Positions 1 through 14,042 are shown, counted from the stretch's first letter. The stretch: 64,000 nucleotides of DNA from Dipylidium caninum (GCA_017562135.1 QEYB01000250.1:1-64000), one strand, 5' to 3'. Numbers and translations are program-made. The notes: generated by a model not told the origin, from the sequence alone.

Positions 1-229
1 GAGGACAGAGAACAAATTCTCTATACCCGGGATGGAGTGATACAGTTGGATTATCGCGCGGATAGCCTCATTCCTGAGATGCCCTAAACGGGATGCTTGG
101 GTGCGTCATTTTGCAGTACAGCGCGCGATACAGGACGTGGATAACGAGGCGCCACATAGGACGATCCTCGGGATTCCGTTAATAACAGCTCTCACTGGAA
201 GACAGATTTTTCCTGACAACACGACACCC

Positions 230-2290
230 GCCATAGCTACTATCTATACGCAACCCACGGCCCGGGCTGTCATGCTTGTGGTTTCGATTACGTACATTAG
301 GAACACGGCTCAGGCTACAATAAATAAGAGGCTTCAACACCTTGTTCATCATAGTTTTAGTAGTACGGAGAGAGAGCAGCCCTCTGTCCCGGTTTCCCCC
401 ACGTCTTTGAAGGTTGATAACCATAGTCTTAAATTTATTCTTCTACCCCTCTTAACCCGACCCCTACGAAAACTTCACTCTCACTTACCAGTGCCTACCA
501 ATAGGGCAACAGACCGAGACCTATGGGCCTAAATCGTAAACTACTGCTATCATGCAAAATCTAAAGTCCAAGCTGGGAGACTAGAAGAGAGGCCGACTGG
601 AGGCATTTCGAAACGGCCTTGTTTAGCAAGAAATGGTCTTTCGTGTGTAAACCTGTGGGCCTTGTGCCGGGCCGCCATCCTCCTCTCTATGATCTAACAC
701 TCACGCACCCACCCATGGTCCCGCACCATTTTTCTTCGTTCGCACTTGTGACTAGTTGTTGGCGTAAATGTGCGAAGTCCGAAGTTGGAGGAGGGGGGGG
801 ATTGTTTGCGAAAGAAATGCCATCGGAGCGGTTTCGTTGGAAAATGCGATGATAATGTGACAGAATGCAAAGACGAAGCGTTGTTACGTTTTTATCATTT
901 TTCTGTGAGCCCAACCTCCAAGGATCGATTTTTACTTCGGCGGAGCAGGAGTTGAAATGAAAAGCACGTTTAGTTGGAACAATAAATACCGTCTCTACTG
1001 ATGCAACAAAGAATTTAATTTGTGACTGTGAGGTCCAAAGTCACTTATCAGAAAGGGAACGAGAAATTAAAGGAACGACGAAAGGCTGAAATGAAAAATC
1101 CTCCACATCCTCTAGAAATCCTCTGCACTGGGACATTAACCCATCTTTGAAGGCCACGCCCATCCAGGCTCCGGACTTCAACACTTTCCCGACTCAAATT
1201 CGATTCTCGGTCGGATGTCATGAATGGCCTACTCGGCCGATCCAGCTGACGGAGTTCTGCTCCAAATTCGGACCCCTTTTTAACGTTGGTCAAGCTGTGG
1301 AAGACATTTTCTTACATTTCCACGCAATTGCAACGGTCAACTGCGCCTCTGTCTCTTTACAGGAGGGCAGAAGATCGGCGATAACACGCATTCTTAACCA
1401 GCGAAGCCCGTCAGGTTGTGAGATGATCGAGCTGCTCTGCTCACCAATCGGTAATAATCTGTCGCGAAATAGACTCCGACCTGTTGAACGATGGCATACT
1501 GTTGCACAAGGGGCTTTGCTAGTAGAGGCGACGAGTAAAGTTAAGCCTGGGATTTGGGACTTTAAGGCCAAATTAATTCATCTGTGTCTGTGGCGTTTAA
1601 ACATTCATTGATTGTTGAGTCTAACCTTCAATCCTTCGAAGTCAGGAAGGGGAGAAGTCCACATTTCTCCTTCAATCATCCTTTCCTCGTGGCTTGATGG
1701 GCGCAATGAGATTCCTTATCTTTTGGTCCTGTTCCCTCGAAATCGCCGAGCGCTTTTACTTCCGTTTCATCCGAAATCTTCCTTCTTCATGGTCTCCCTC
1801 CGCCGATTATCAGTTCTTTATCTATAAACGCCAACTCCTTCTCTCTGGTTGTTTCTCAGAAACCTCAGGTCCAAACACAAAGTTGGAAATGATGTTCAGG
1901 CAAGAGAGCGGAGGAGAAATTTTTCGAGTGCGTGCATCTTCCACCTTATGTTATCGGCCTACGCACCACTGCACAGTTGCCGCAGCAGCAACTGGCTCGC
2001 AGCAACTGGGCCGACGGCCGTTTTACAAGGGTTTGAAGTGAAGGGCGAAAGGGACAGCGGTCTTCCTTCGACTTGATGCTCACCTTTCCAATTCACCTTC
2101 CTTTTCCTTCTTTTAATGGAGAAGAATTAACTTGAAAGATAGTTAGGTGGCAGAAAGAGTGTCTTACAAACATTTTGATAGATTTTTTATTTATAATTAC
2201 CACACTTCATATGTGCCTTCACTAACACTTTTATTCCATTTATCTGGGTTACAGTGTTTCAGTCGAGAAAAAACAGAACCTTGGGAGTTT
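230..2290 (+). repeat. Dispersed repeat family 1, copy A (5' part cut by window edge)
   Basis: By eye this segment is collinear with the reverse complement of about 43740-45430 and, for about 940-1750, with 39090-39810 on the plus strand. Shared landmarks include the sequence around 290-360, a block near 943 (gcggagcaggagttgaaatg), the block at 1085-1240, the block at 1540-1700 and the block near 2095-2160. The copies are diverged with many indels, and no copy keeps a long open frame, so the short ORFs here are not credible genes. I cannot assign a transposon class: I saw no terminal repeats, target duplication or recognisable transposase or reverse-transcriptase motif. The left end probably lies outside the window. 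Confidence 0.75.
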
Positions 2291-2299
2291 GTTTTTCCT

Positions 2300-5200
2300 A
2301 CACCTTTGGGACCAATTTTCGAGTAGGCATTTAAAGACAAAATCTTATTGCAGCAATTGTCCCGAAAAACTTGATGACAACCCTTGTAGTGGTACTACAC
2401 TATTTGAGGTTATTTGCCCTCAATAGGGAAGACCAAGTCGAATGTGTGTGAAGAAAGAAGGGTTGAAGGGAGCGGGGAGGAGCGGGTTGGAAGTGAAAAA
2501 TTTACACAATGGCATGAAATGACGGTGTTCACGGGTGAAGGAGGGCATGTTGCTGGTGGCCTTTGGTCCACGTAGAAAGGCTCCACGTGCTGGAGAAAAA
2601 TGTTGGCGGAGCTTTAAGCCTTTAATATGCATTGCGGGAATTGCTATAAACCGCCCGCCTGGGGACAGAGTTAAATATGTCTTCAAGATTGTAGAGTCTT
2701 CTCTTCGTTGCGTGTCATGATGCTCACATGAATTTGCCCATTGGCCAGTGCGTAGTACCCACAGCGAAGTGTGCTTGGACGCAAACACGTAGAATTGCCT
2801 CCTAAATAATGGTATGCGACCATTACTTTTGCAATATTAACTCCAGGCACTCCGGTCTCTATACTGCACGTCCATCCATGTAAGAAAAAGTGGCATTCCT
2901 GACATACATACTCTTAAACTTAACTGTAAGCAACTGTTCCCTTCCTTCGTCCTTCTGTCTGCCTAACAGCTGTCTCCTGCCTTCCAACCTGATGTTCACA
3001 AATTCCGAAGAGGCCGATAGAGGAATGAACACAGAGGACCGGAGAAAGTCGCCATGGTCCATGTGGGAAAATGTGGTCATGGCAGCTCGTGGGGTACGAG
3101 TAAAGTGGAGGAGAGGCGTGAACGGAAGCCCCTTCGCATCACAAGGCTTGCAGGATGCTTAATCCAACCTAGCGTAAACGGTGTGCGCTGTGGAAATGCA
3201 GGAGTTACGAAGAAAGAAATGTAATAATGTGAAATTTCTTCAAAATTTTATTTTCCAAAGGAGAGACAATGATTTACATCGAGAGCAGCATGAACCCGCC
3301 TCGTGATTAGCAGGCGCGGAATGAATTATGTAAGGAATAAATTGCATTCGACTCGTCACGACACGCCCGTGCTAATATATCATAGCGTAATCTTAATTAT
3401 TTCCATAAAGTGATTAACAAGGAAGGGCGTGGGTGCTAAGAAACTGTCGCCATCTCATGAAACCATGTCAAAGAAAAAGGAATTTAAAAGCGCGACAAAA
3501 TGAAAGGCAAGTCCTGATTAATCAAAGTGCAAACACCTACAATTGCAAATCAATAGTTCTGAAGATATCATGTAGAATTTTGACAACTTAAATACAGGCT
3601 AGTAACTGCCATGAGTCCGAGTGTCCTCAGAGCTCTTAGTCGACGCGCTTCTTCGGTTGGTTAGAAATGGCGAAGTGCCCCAGTAAAGGGTTGAAAGTCC
3701 ACCAATCCGAGTAAAGAGTGTCCAAGCTGAACAAAGACTGTTCTCGGTGGGGAGAAAGTACTATTGGTCTTCACGCATTGTAGACCGACGGTATTGCGCA
3801 CTAGCTGCCGGGTTGTAAATGTGTAAATGCATGACGCGAGGGCGACCTGACCGTGGCGGTAGGTGCTATACTTGACGTATAATCTTCCTCTTTCTGAATA
3901 AGTAAACCACAGTTTGGGTGGGGAATCCAAGTTCCTATAACAAAATAATCAACTTACACTCTTCGCAAGCGGTGAGACTTGAAATTTCCACTGTAGGAGC
4001 ACTCCCGAAGAGATGAAAGAGAGTCGGTCTTTTTACGGCTCTTATCACTACTTTGTACTTATCTCTTATCGAGTGGACTGCGCCTCATGCTGGTTACTTG
4101 ATGATGAAGTCCTGGCAAACCGCGAAGAGCCGATCCAACGCGTCTGTACAGGCAGCATTTTTAAAGAGGCCTTAACTTGGATGGATTGCTTGCCGATTAT
4201 CTGGACCTTTGGGTATTTTCTGGTGGGAAACTTGAAGCATCTGGACCCTCAGCATCTCTGTTTCGCAGACCTCTCCGCCCCCGGCGGAAGATCGGTATCA
4301 TGTTGGTCCCATCCACGAGTTCCAGCATTATGACATCTATATCTTCGTCCACAACCAGAGAAGGCTACTAATCCCAGCTTTTCTTTGACCTAAGATGAGC
4401 TATGTATCAACTACAAAAGGAGCTCTGGGTCTACCAGTCGAGTCCTTTCAAAAACACGAGGAAAGTTGGGTGGAGGAAAGGAAGTAAGGAATGAAGTGTG
4501 AGTAGCAGTTGTATTGATGCGATCGTGTATTGGAACGAACGATTAAACGTCCCTGTCTCCCAAGTTTACCGTTGTCCGAGCAATTTTTGAGTCGGGTAAT
4601 TTAAGGAGTCGTCATTCCCATTATCAATCCTCCGTGAAACAACGCGAAGCAGCGGAATGCGTGCTGCAAGTGCGCATTGCAAAATAGTATTAATAAACGC
4701 ATATTAATTTGCCCTGCTCGCCTCATTTTACATTGAAGTAAGGTTAAGTGGAGGAGAAAATTCGAAAGGCGCTTTAGACAATAAACTGAGCATAAGACAT
4801 TTAAAGGGAAAGAAGGTGACGGTATTGAGAAGTAAAAGACATAGCGATGGGTTGAGACAGATGTTGCTGAATCTCGCATTATACTGGAGAGAAAGCAGGA
4901 GGAGGAAGCCTCATATTTCTCCTGGCAGCATATGTCGTGTGTGATCAAAGCCTATTCCGGCTACGACGCGTCAGGTTGTATGCCACTTAATATGTAGCGA
5001 TCACCCCACTTACTTTTTAACAGAACGTAGGAAAAAACTGGTAATGGAGTACTAAAGTTGCTACTTCTTCCTCACCATCGGTATCTCGGAAGATCTCGCC
5101 TGTCTCCTTGCTTTTCGTGTGTTGTGTCTGACCACTACGTTGAGGCTCAGTAGTCCAACTCACCCATCCTGCTGGCTCAGGATGAAAACCGGTTTAAAAT

Positions 5201-8200
5201 GCCCGGAATTGAACGACTGGGACACACAGTTTGCATGATGATTGGTCTTAGGGAGAGGATGTTCAGACAGTGGAAGGTTCCTCCTCAGTATGCGAGCAGT
5301 GAGGAAGATGCTGGTACAGCGAGGAAGTAAGCAATGAGAAGGCTTTTCAACACGAGTGTAGGGTCAGTCACCCAGTATGCAGTTTCAACCGGAATTTTGA
5401 GGTAGTCTCCTGTTGAGTGCCACTTTCAAACTGCAACTTGTCTAACGATATATTGGTTGGCATTACGTGGGCCACATAAACCTGCAATTCGTCATCGTCC
5501 CCATCCTTGACTCTCAAAGCCAGCAACCGACATTCACACAACAGTGACCGACCCATCCCAGCTTGGGGATTGGCGTCCCTTCGGTCGCCTGCCTAAACCC
5601 TTTGGTTGTCCTCTACCACAACTAAGCCGACTCGCGTGGTGTTCTCGTTCGGAATTTGACCCTAAATTCATTATCCTTCATGTGCATGGAGGAAATAATG
5701 ACAGACTTTGATGAAAGCCAGAATCACTACATTATAAGGATTTCTCGCACAATGGTTATTCATTATTCGTCCAATATCACCATGACGATTAACCATCTTG
5801 TAGGATAGGCTGTGCAGAACTGGGAGGACAGTTGAACAAAATCAGTTGACAGTTGGGCGAACTTCAATTCACACACGGTCCGCCGAAAGGGCGGTGAGCA
5901 TAATTCTTTAATTACAAGCCATGTTTTATTGGGGAAATGCAGGGGAAAAATGTTTGTCCAAGAAACACGCGCATTCCTCAAATAGGTTAAAAGACTAAAG
6001 GCGCATCAAATATTGGGACAGAACCGAACATCCAGGTTTAGTACGTAACAAAGCAGTGTAGTGTAATATTTTAGAGAAATCTAGATGAAACAAACGATCG
6101 AGATGAAATGACTTTAGGTTGCAATCTGCTAGGCTCCTTGGCGGGGTACCAGTCTCGCAGTCGACTCCTCTCATCAAGGATATCTCATACCTCATATGTT
6201 CACATGCGACGCTATGAGAAAGGTGTGTGAAGCACACAGGTTAAGAAGCTGTTGACAGGTGTGAACGAGCGATATGTTTCACCACCTATTGGAGGTGTGT
6301 GGGTGACACTGGAACGACACACAGTGGTTACTTGACGTGCATAATAACCACTTAATAGAAGCGCGCAGCGAGCATGAGGGCTTGCAAGTATTCGGCACAT
6401 GCGGACGACTCTCGTGCTGCTGATCGATGGGAGAATCAGTTCACACCTACCGTAGAACCCAACATTTAAGATCGTGATGAACAAGCGAGAGTTCAAGTCC
6501 CGTTCTTCACATCTAGTGTGTTCATCGGGGGAAGGTCCTTACCTCAATTCTGCTTGAGAGCCCCACTCTCTCGATCCTTCGACGAAATAAGTTTATCTCC
6601 AAATTTCGAGCCGTGAAACGAAGCTTTCTCTACAACCTTCTTACTGCTTTATTCTCGGTCGCCTCTTTCGCGAGGAATTGAAAAGCCTATCCTAGTCAAG
6701 TGGACATGATGGGTGTGAGAGTTGTGGTGGGTGGACATTTCTCCATAGGCACCAATGTAATTCGTGTAGCCGTATGTCACGCAGTTGGCTACTGCGAAAG
6801 ACTAGGCTTATTCGTATTTATCATTTGGATCCGACTGAAAGGTTAAATTACTGTGGCGTAAGTGAGATGTGGCTTATCAGTAGCTGGCTTCGTTGCCGGC
6901 TATTTGAATGCCGTTCCTTTTAATGATCGTGGTCTTGCGTAATATTGGCATGTTACAGGAGCATTAGCGAAGGAAAGTTCAAGTTGGCCTCTCTTTTCCA
7001 GTCTACGTATTCTTGTCAAGCGAATCTCAGCCGCTTTCTTCGTGATTGACAGCCGACCATGGTAATGGTACTTTGAAATTGCATATCAACTGCAACGAGT
7101 GCATTATCAGTACATGAGCGAAAACACCCGACATGAAAACAGCAAAATCCTCGCCTAAACGGTTGTGTTAGTGTGTACTAAAGAGACATGGAAAATGTCG
7201 AAGGTCCATGAAGCCAAACAATCGCAGTGCTCACCTGAAGAAGTAAATCGGATAAAGAGAAGGTGGATTCTTTGTATCTTCTCGGGGTGACCGCCGCTTC
7301 TCGTCTTCGTTCTCGTTACATATCCAATCGCAGCTGAGGAGGCGGGCGAGTGGGGAAGATTGCCACAGTTAATGCCTCTTTCTGGGTGTAGAGGTCGGAG
7401 GTGTGGTGTCACGACGGGTAACACATTGGGGGCTTCTCCTCCCTCCACCTTGGCAAAAAAACCATACCCAGCTCTTTCTTGTCACGACCGACGCCCAGCG
7501 GTGCCTTGGGACTACCTTTGCTCAGCGTTCATTCGTGCTACACACCACATCCCGTCTGGTAATTCGAGTGTTGGAAGAAGTTGAGAGGATTTTAGCAAAA
7601 ACGCCTGTTAATTTCCCGCCCCCGAAAGGTGGGGACCCAACAGGCCAACGCGCTCACAGGTCATCACACCTGTTCTACGAACACTTTAATTTGTGTTTCA
7701 GGTGATTGAGGTGTCCTGTGAATCCTCCCAGAGCAACCCACTTTCTCCCCCTCTCCCGAGTGGCGCCTCCGGGGCGTCATGCACTGCTGACGAGGTCGCG
7801 TGCTCTTGCCTGCCTCTGCCTCAGCCAGACTGACACAAGTTCTATAGTCACTGTCGAGAGTCTAGAGGCCCGGACCAGTTTGTGGGATGTTACATGACGG
7901 CGAAAGGTATAATCTCTCCTTCCAGCGATTCGAAATATAAATTGAAAAGCCAACTCCTCCTTCTCGTTCATTCCGAATCGGCCCTAATCTCGGAATAGTG
8001 GTGTGTCAGGACAAGGAGATAAGTATGCATGTGAGCAAACGTGTCCTCCAAGACAAACTCCACTGTTTCTCAGATGCTGAAGCATCCGCTCAAATGCTAG
8101 CACTACACAACGATATATACGCCGAATGCAAATCGCAAACTGCATCACACTTTCGTCATCGTTCGCCTCACTCTCACTGGGCAACAGTGAACCATTGAAT

Positions 8201-8415
8201 GGTAATATATAAGGCGGATAGGAGAAGAGTCTGTCATGGGAGTCAAGATTTCTTACGGAATCAAATCGCATAAAAATAAATAATACTTAAACGATTTTGG
8301 AAAAACAAAACGGGCTTCGACTAGAAAAGAGCGGAAATTTGACAATTTAAGCATTCCATCCCATTTGGGGAGGTCTTAATCGAACATCACCACGTTCGTC
8401 AATTAAATCATGGTT
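2300..8415. other. Non-genic stretch, no supported gene
   Basis: I find no gene I can defend here. Open frames are short and random-looking, with no shared exon pattern. The least bad is 4013-4333 on the plus strand (106 codons, Cys- and Trp-rich, no recognised motif), overlapped by another open frame at 4177-4371. Neither has splice or promoter support. No tRNA, tandem repeat or strong palindrome was seen. The stretch ends where the 5S array begins. Confidence 0.5.
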
Positions 8416-8549
8416 TTTACGGCGCAGACATTGCACACCCATGGGACTGCCAGGAGGGGATGAGTGTGGAGAAGTTGGCGTGGGCATGGGCATGGACTTG
8501 GGCAAACTGTGGTCGAGGAGAGCCAATAAGCGCGGGAAGGGTGAAAAGC

Positions 8550-8665
8550 GCGAGCAACACCGGGTATTCCCAGCCGGTCACCCATGCAAGTAATACCGCG
8601 CCCGACGTAGCTTAACTTCGGTGATCGGACGAGAACCGGTGTTTTTACGTGGTATGGTCGCTGCC
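8550..8665 (-). rRNA. 5S rRNA, unit 1 (degenerate edge copy)
   Basis: First 5S copy at the left edge of the array. It keeps the 5' end, box A-like AGTTAAGC and box C region, but has lost bases around 8591-8602 (the segment between the TACTTGCATGG block and CGGGCCC) and differs at the 3' stem. It may be a pseudogene. A T4 run follows the 3' end on the minus strand. Upstream of it only part of a spacer remains. Confidence 0.85.
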
Positions 8666-9231
8666 ATTCTTCACCTCTGCCATCCGCCATTCAGCCCCTC
8701 ACACGTCTCGCAGTGCCCACCTAATATCTAACCTCGCACCACGCGCGCCCCGCCAACAATACACGGCATCACACGTCTCACCGACTCGTCAATCCTCTTA
8801 CACCAAGCAAGACACTCCAAGCCGCTGTTGCACAGCCCCCTTGCTGCGTCTGCTCCTGCCTCCCCAACACACCCTCTCCTTCCTGGCTCCCTCCCTCACT
8901 CCCTCACTCACTCACTCACCCTACTCTTCTTCTCTGCTCACTCACGAACCCCTCCAAACAGGCTCACCACCAGGCAGCCATCCCCACAGCCAGTGGAGCA
9001 TTGCTCAAGCACCGCCTGCTGCTGCACAGTGCCCCCAACCACTGCCAGTTTCAGTGACTATCACAGTGGCAAGAGCATTAGCGCAGACATTGCACACTGC
9101 CATGTGGACTGCCAGGAGGGATGAGTGTGGAGAAGTTGGCGTGGGCATGGGCATGGGCATGGCATGGCATGGACTTGGGCAAACTGTGGTCGAGGAGAGC
9201 CATTAAAGCGGCGGGGAAGGGGGTGAAAAGC

Positions 9232-9343
9232 GACAGCAACACCGGGTATTTCCAGCCGGTCACCCATGCAAGTACTAACCGGCCCGACAGTGCTAACTTC
9301 GGTGATCGGACGAGAACCGGTGTACGTGGGTATGGTCGCTGCC
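9232..9343 (-). rRNA. 5S rRNA, unit 2 (degenerate)
   Basis: This copy is 112 nt against 118 in the consensus. The helix II/loop region is damaged (about 5 bases missing near 9322-9330) and the A-box neighbourhood near 9289-9296 is altered. It is likely a pseudogene, or else the local base calls are poor. Confidence 0.85.
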
Positions 9344-9907
9344 ATTCTTCACCTCTGCCATCCGCCATTCAGCCCCTCACACGTCTCGCAGTGCCACCCT
9401 TAATAATCTAACCTCGCACCACGCGCGCCCCGCCAACAATACACCGGGCATCACACGTCTCACCGACTCGTCAATCCTCTTACACCAAGCAAACACTCCA
9501 AGCCGCTGTTGCACAGCCCCCTTGCTGCGTCTGCTCCTGCCCTCCCCAACACACCCTCTCCTTCCTGGCTCCCTCCCTCAATCCCTCACTCACTCACTCA
9601 CTCACCTACTCTTTCTTCTCTGCGTCACTCACGAAACCCTCCAAACAGGCTCACCACCAGGCAGCCATCCCCACAGCCAGTGGAGCATTGCATCAAGCAC
9701 CGCCTGCTGCTGCACAGTGCCCCAACCACTGCCAGTTTAGTGACTATCACAGTGGCAAGAGCATTAGCGCAGACATTGCACACTGCCATGTGGACTGCCA
9801 GAGGGGATGAGTGTGGAGAAGTTGGCGTGGGCATGGGCATGGGCATGGACTTGGGCAAACTGTGGTCGAGGAGAGCCATTAAAGCGGCGGGGAAGGGGGT
9901 GAAAAGC

Positions 9908-10024
9908 GACAGCAACACCGGGTATTCCCAGCCGGTCACCCATGCAAGTACTAACCCGGCCCGACGTAGCTTAACTTCGGTGATCGGACGAGAACCGGTG
10001 TTTTCTACGTGGTATGGTCGCTGC
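9908..10024 (-). rRNA. 5S rRNA, unit 3
   Basis: Nearly consensus, lacking one C in the closing stem at the 5' end (near 10023). The internal control region is intact. The Pol III T-run follows directly after the 3' stem. Confidence 0.93.
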
Positions 10025-10595
10025 ATTCTTCACCTCTGCCATCCGCCATTCAGCCCCTCACACGTCTCGCAGTGCCCACCTTAATAATCTAACCTCGCAC
10101 CACGCGCGCCCCGCCAACAATACACCGGCATCACACGTCTCACCGACTCGTCAATCCTCTTACACCAAGCAAGACACTCCAAGCCGCTGTTGCACAGCCC
10201 CCTTGCTGCGTCTGCTCCTGCCTCCCAACACACCCTCTCTTCCTGGCTCCCTCCCTCAATCCCTCACTCACTCACTCACTCACTCACTCACCTACTCTTC
10301 TTCTCTGCGTCACTCACGAACCCCTCCAAACAGGCTCACCACCAGGCAGCCATCCCCACAGCCAGTGGAGAGCTGCATCAAGCACCGCCTGCTGCTGCAC
10401 AGTGCCCCCAACCACTGCCAGTTTCAGTGACTATCACAGTGGCAAGAGCATTAGCGCAGACATTGCACACTGCCATGTGGACTGCCAGGAGGGGATGAGT
10501 GTGGAGAAGTTGGCGTGGCATGGGCATGCTGGGCATGGACTTGGGCAAACTGTGGTCGAGGAGAGCCATTAAAGCGGCGGGAAGGGGTGAAAAGC

Positions 10596-10708
10596 GACAG
10601 CAACAACCGGGTATTCCCAGCCGGTCACCCATGCAAGTACTAACCCGGCCCGACGTAGCTTAACTCGGATCGGACAGAACCGGTGTTTCTACTGGTATGG
10701 TCGCTGCC
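10596..10708 (-). rRNA. 5S rRNA, unit 4 (degenerate)
   Basis: This copy is 113 nt. Several bases are missing around 10665-10695, including part of the AGTTAAGC neighbourhood and of the 5' loop, and there is an extra A near 10605. Its function is doubtful. Confidence 0.85.
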
Positions 10709-11280
10709 ATTCTTCACCTCTGCCATCCGCCATTCAGCCCCTCACACGTCTCGCAGTGCCACCTTAATAATCTAACCTCGCACCACGCGCGCCCCGCCAA
10801 CAATACACCGGCATCACACGTCTCACCGACTCGTCAATCTCTTACACACAAGCAAGACACTCCAAGCCGCCGTTGCACAGCCCCTTGCTGCGTCTGCTCC
10901 TGCCCTCCCCAACACACCCTCTCTCTTCCTGGCTCCCTCCCTCACTCCCTCACTCACTCACTCACTCACTCACCTACTCTTCTTCTCTGCGTCACTCACG
11001 AACCCCTCCAAACAGGCTCACCACCAGGCAGCCATCCCCACAGCCAGTGGAGCATTGCATCAAGCACCGCCTGCTGCTGCACAGTGCCCCCAACCACTGC
11101 CAGTTTCAGTGACTATCACAGTGGCAAGAGCATTAGCGCAGACATTGCACACTGCCATGTGGACTGCCAGGAGGGGATGAGTGTGGAGAAGTTGGCGTGG
11201 GCATGGGCATGGGCATGGGACTTGGGCAAACTGTGGTCGAGGAGAGCCATTAAAAGCGGCGGGGAAGGGGGTGAAAAAGC

Positions 11281-11402
11281 GACAGCAACACCGGGTATTC
11301 CCAGCCGGTCGCCATGCAAGTGACTAACCCGGCCCGACGTAGCTTAACTTCGCCGTTAGATCGGACGAGAACCGGTGTTTTCTACGTGGTATGGTCGCTG
11401 CC
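11281..11402 (-). rRNA. 5S rRNA, unit 5 (with insertions)
   Basis: This copy is 122 nt. There is an extra block near 11352-11360 and altered bases near 11310-11322, where the box C context changes from GGGTGACC to a form with a deletion and an inserted G. It is probably non-functional. Confidence 0.85.
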
Positions 11403-11970
11403 ATTCTTCACCTCTGCCATCCGCCATTCAGCCCTCACACGTCTCGCAGTGCCCACCTTAATAATCTAACCTCGCACCACGCGCGCCCCGCCAACAATAC
11501 AACCGGGCATCACACGTCTCACCGACTCGTCAATCCTCTTACACCAAGCAAGACACTCCAAGCCGCTGTTGCACAGCCCCCTTGCTGCGTCTGCTCCTGC
11601 CCTCCCCAACAACCCTCTCCTTCCTGGCTCCCTCCTCACTCCTCACTCACTCACTCACTCACTCACCTACTCTTCTTCTCTGCGTCACTCACGAACCCTC
11701 CAAAACAGGCTCACCACCAGGCAGCCATCCCCACAGCCAGTGGAGCATTGCATCAAGCACCGCCTGCTGCTGCACAGTGCCCCCAACCACTGCCAGTTTC
11801 AGTGACTATCACAGTGGCAAGAGCATTAGCGCAGACATTGCACACTGCCATGTGGACTGCCAGGAGGGGATGAGTGTGGAGAAGTTGGCGTGGGCATGGG
11901 CAATGGGCATGGACTTGGGCAAACTGTGGTCGAGGAGAGCCATTAAAGCGGCGGGGAAGGGGTGAAAAGC

Positions 11971-12089
11971 GACAGCAACACCGGGTATTCCCAGCCGGTC
12001 ACCCATGCAAGTACTAACCCGGCCCGACGTAGCTTAACTTCGGTGATCGGACGAGAACCGGTGTTTTTCTACGTGGTATGGTCGCTGCC
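11971..12089 (-). rRNA. 5S rRNA, unit 6
   Basis: Consensus apart from one extra T in the run near 12063-12068 (119 nt). The closing stem and internal control region are intact. Confidence 0.95.
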
Positions 12090-12659
12090 ATTCTTCACCT
12101 CTGCCATCCGCCATTCAGCCCCTCACACGTCTCGCAGTGCCCACCTTAATAATCTAACCTCGCACCACGCGCGCCCGCCAACAATACACCGGGCATCACA
12201 CGTCTCACCGACTCGTCAATCCTCTTACACCAAGCAAGACACTCCAAGCCGCTGTTGCACAGCCCCCTTGCTGCGTCTGCTCCTGCCCTCCCCAACACAC
12301 CCTCTCCTTCCTGGCTCCCTCCCTCACTCCCTCACTCACTCACTCACTCACTCACCTACTCTTCTTCTCTGCGTCACTCACGAACCCCTCCAAACAGGCT
12401 CACCACCAGGCAGCCATCCCCACAGCCAGTGGAGCATTGCATCAAGCACCGCCTGCTGCTGCACAGTGCCCCAACCACTGCCAGTTTCAGTGACTATCAC
12501 AGTGGCAAGAGCATTAGCGCAGACATTGCACACTGCCATGTGGACTGCCAGGAGGGGATGAGTGTGGAGAAGTTGGCGTGGGCATGGGCATGGGCATGGA
12601 CTTGGGCAAACTGTGGTCGAGGAGAGCCATTAAAGCGGCGGGGAAGGGGGTGAAAAAGC

Positions 12660-12777
12660 GACAGCAACACCGGGTATTCCCAGCCGGTCACCCATGCAAG
12701 TACTAACCCGGCCCGACGTAGCTTAACTTCGGTGATCGGACGAGAACCGGTGTTTTCTACGTGGTATGGTCGCTGCC
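12660..12777 (-). rRNA. 5S rRNA, unit 7 (consensus)
   Basis: Matches the 118-nt consensus exactly. The 5' and 3' ends pair in a nine-base closing stem (GGCAGCGAC with GTTGCTGTC, allowing G-T). A T-run follows on the minus strand. Confidence 0.97.
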
Positions 12778-13348
12778 ATTCTTCACCTCTGCCATCCGCC
12801 ATTCAGCCCCTCACACGTCTCGCAGTGCCCACCTTAATAATCTAACCTCGCACCACGCGCGCCCCGCCAACAATACACCGGGCATCACACGTCTCACCGA
12901 CTCGTCAATCCTCTTACACCAAGCAAGACACTCCAAGCCGCTGTTGCACAGCCCCCTTGCTGCGTCTGCTCCTGCCCTCCCCAACACACCCTCTCCTTCC
13001 TGGCTCCCTCCCTCAATCCCTCACTCACTCACTCACTCACTCACCTACTCTTCTTCTCTGCGTCACTCACGAACCCCTCCAAACAGGCTCACCACCAGGC
13101 AGCCATCCCCACAGCCAGTGGAGCATTGCATCAAGCACCGCCTGCTGCTGCACAGTGCCCCCAACCACTGCCAGTTTCAGTGACTATCACAGTGGCAAGA
13201 GCATTAGCGCAGACATTGCACACTGCATGTGGACTGCCAGGAGGGGATGAGTGTGGAGAAGTTGGCGTGGGCATGGGCATGGGCATGGACTTGGGCAAAC
13301 TGTGGTCGAGGAGAGCCATTAAAGCGGCGGGGAAGGGGGTGAAAAAGC

Positions 13349-13465
13349 GACAGCAACACCGGGTATTCCCAGCCGGTCACCCATGCAAGTACTAACCCGG
13401 CCGACGTAGCTTAACTTCGGTGATCGGACGAGAACCGGTGTTTTCTACGTGGTATGGTCGCTGCC
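13349..13465 (-). rRNA. 5S rRNA, unit 8
   Basis: Consensus apart from one missing C near 13400 (117 nt). The closing stem and boxes are intact. Confidence 0.95.
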
Positions 13466-14042
13466 ATTCTTCACCTCTGCCATCCGCCATTCAGCCCCTC
13501 ACACGTCTCGCAGTGCCCACCTTAATAATCTAACCTCGCACCACGCGCGCCCCGCCAACAATACACCGGGCATCACACGTCTCACCGACTCGTCAATCCT
13601 CTTACACCAAGCAAGACACTCCAAAGCCGCTGTTGCACAGCCCCCTTGCTGCGTCTGCTCCTGCCCTCCCCAACACACCCTCTCCTTCCTGGCTCCCTCC
13701 CTCACTCCCTCACTCACTCACTCACTCACTCACCTACTCTTCTTCTCTGCGTCACTCACGAACCCCTCCAAACAGGCTCACCACCAGGCAGCCATCCCCA
13801 CAGCCAGTGGAGCATTGCATCAAGCACCGCCTGCTGCTGCACAGTGCCCCCAACCACTGCCAGTTTCAGTGACTATCACAGTGGCAAGAGCATTAGCGCA
13901 GACATTGCACACTGCCATGTGGACTGCCAGGAGGGGATGAGTGTGGAGAAGTTGGCGTGGGCATGGGCATGGGCATGGGCATGGACTTGGGCAAACTGTG
14001 GTCGAGGAGAGCCATTAAAGCGGCGGGGAAGGGGTGAAAAGC

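Noticed and set aside
1048..2076. ORFs with RISRGCGGFFI-like ends in copies A and C (and a variant in B), considered as a gene family
   Set aside because: They are shadows of repeat family 1. The frames change between copies through indels, and no copy has a long intact version.
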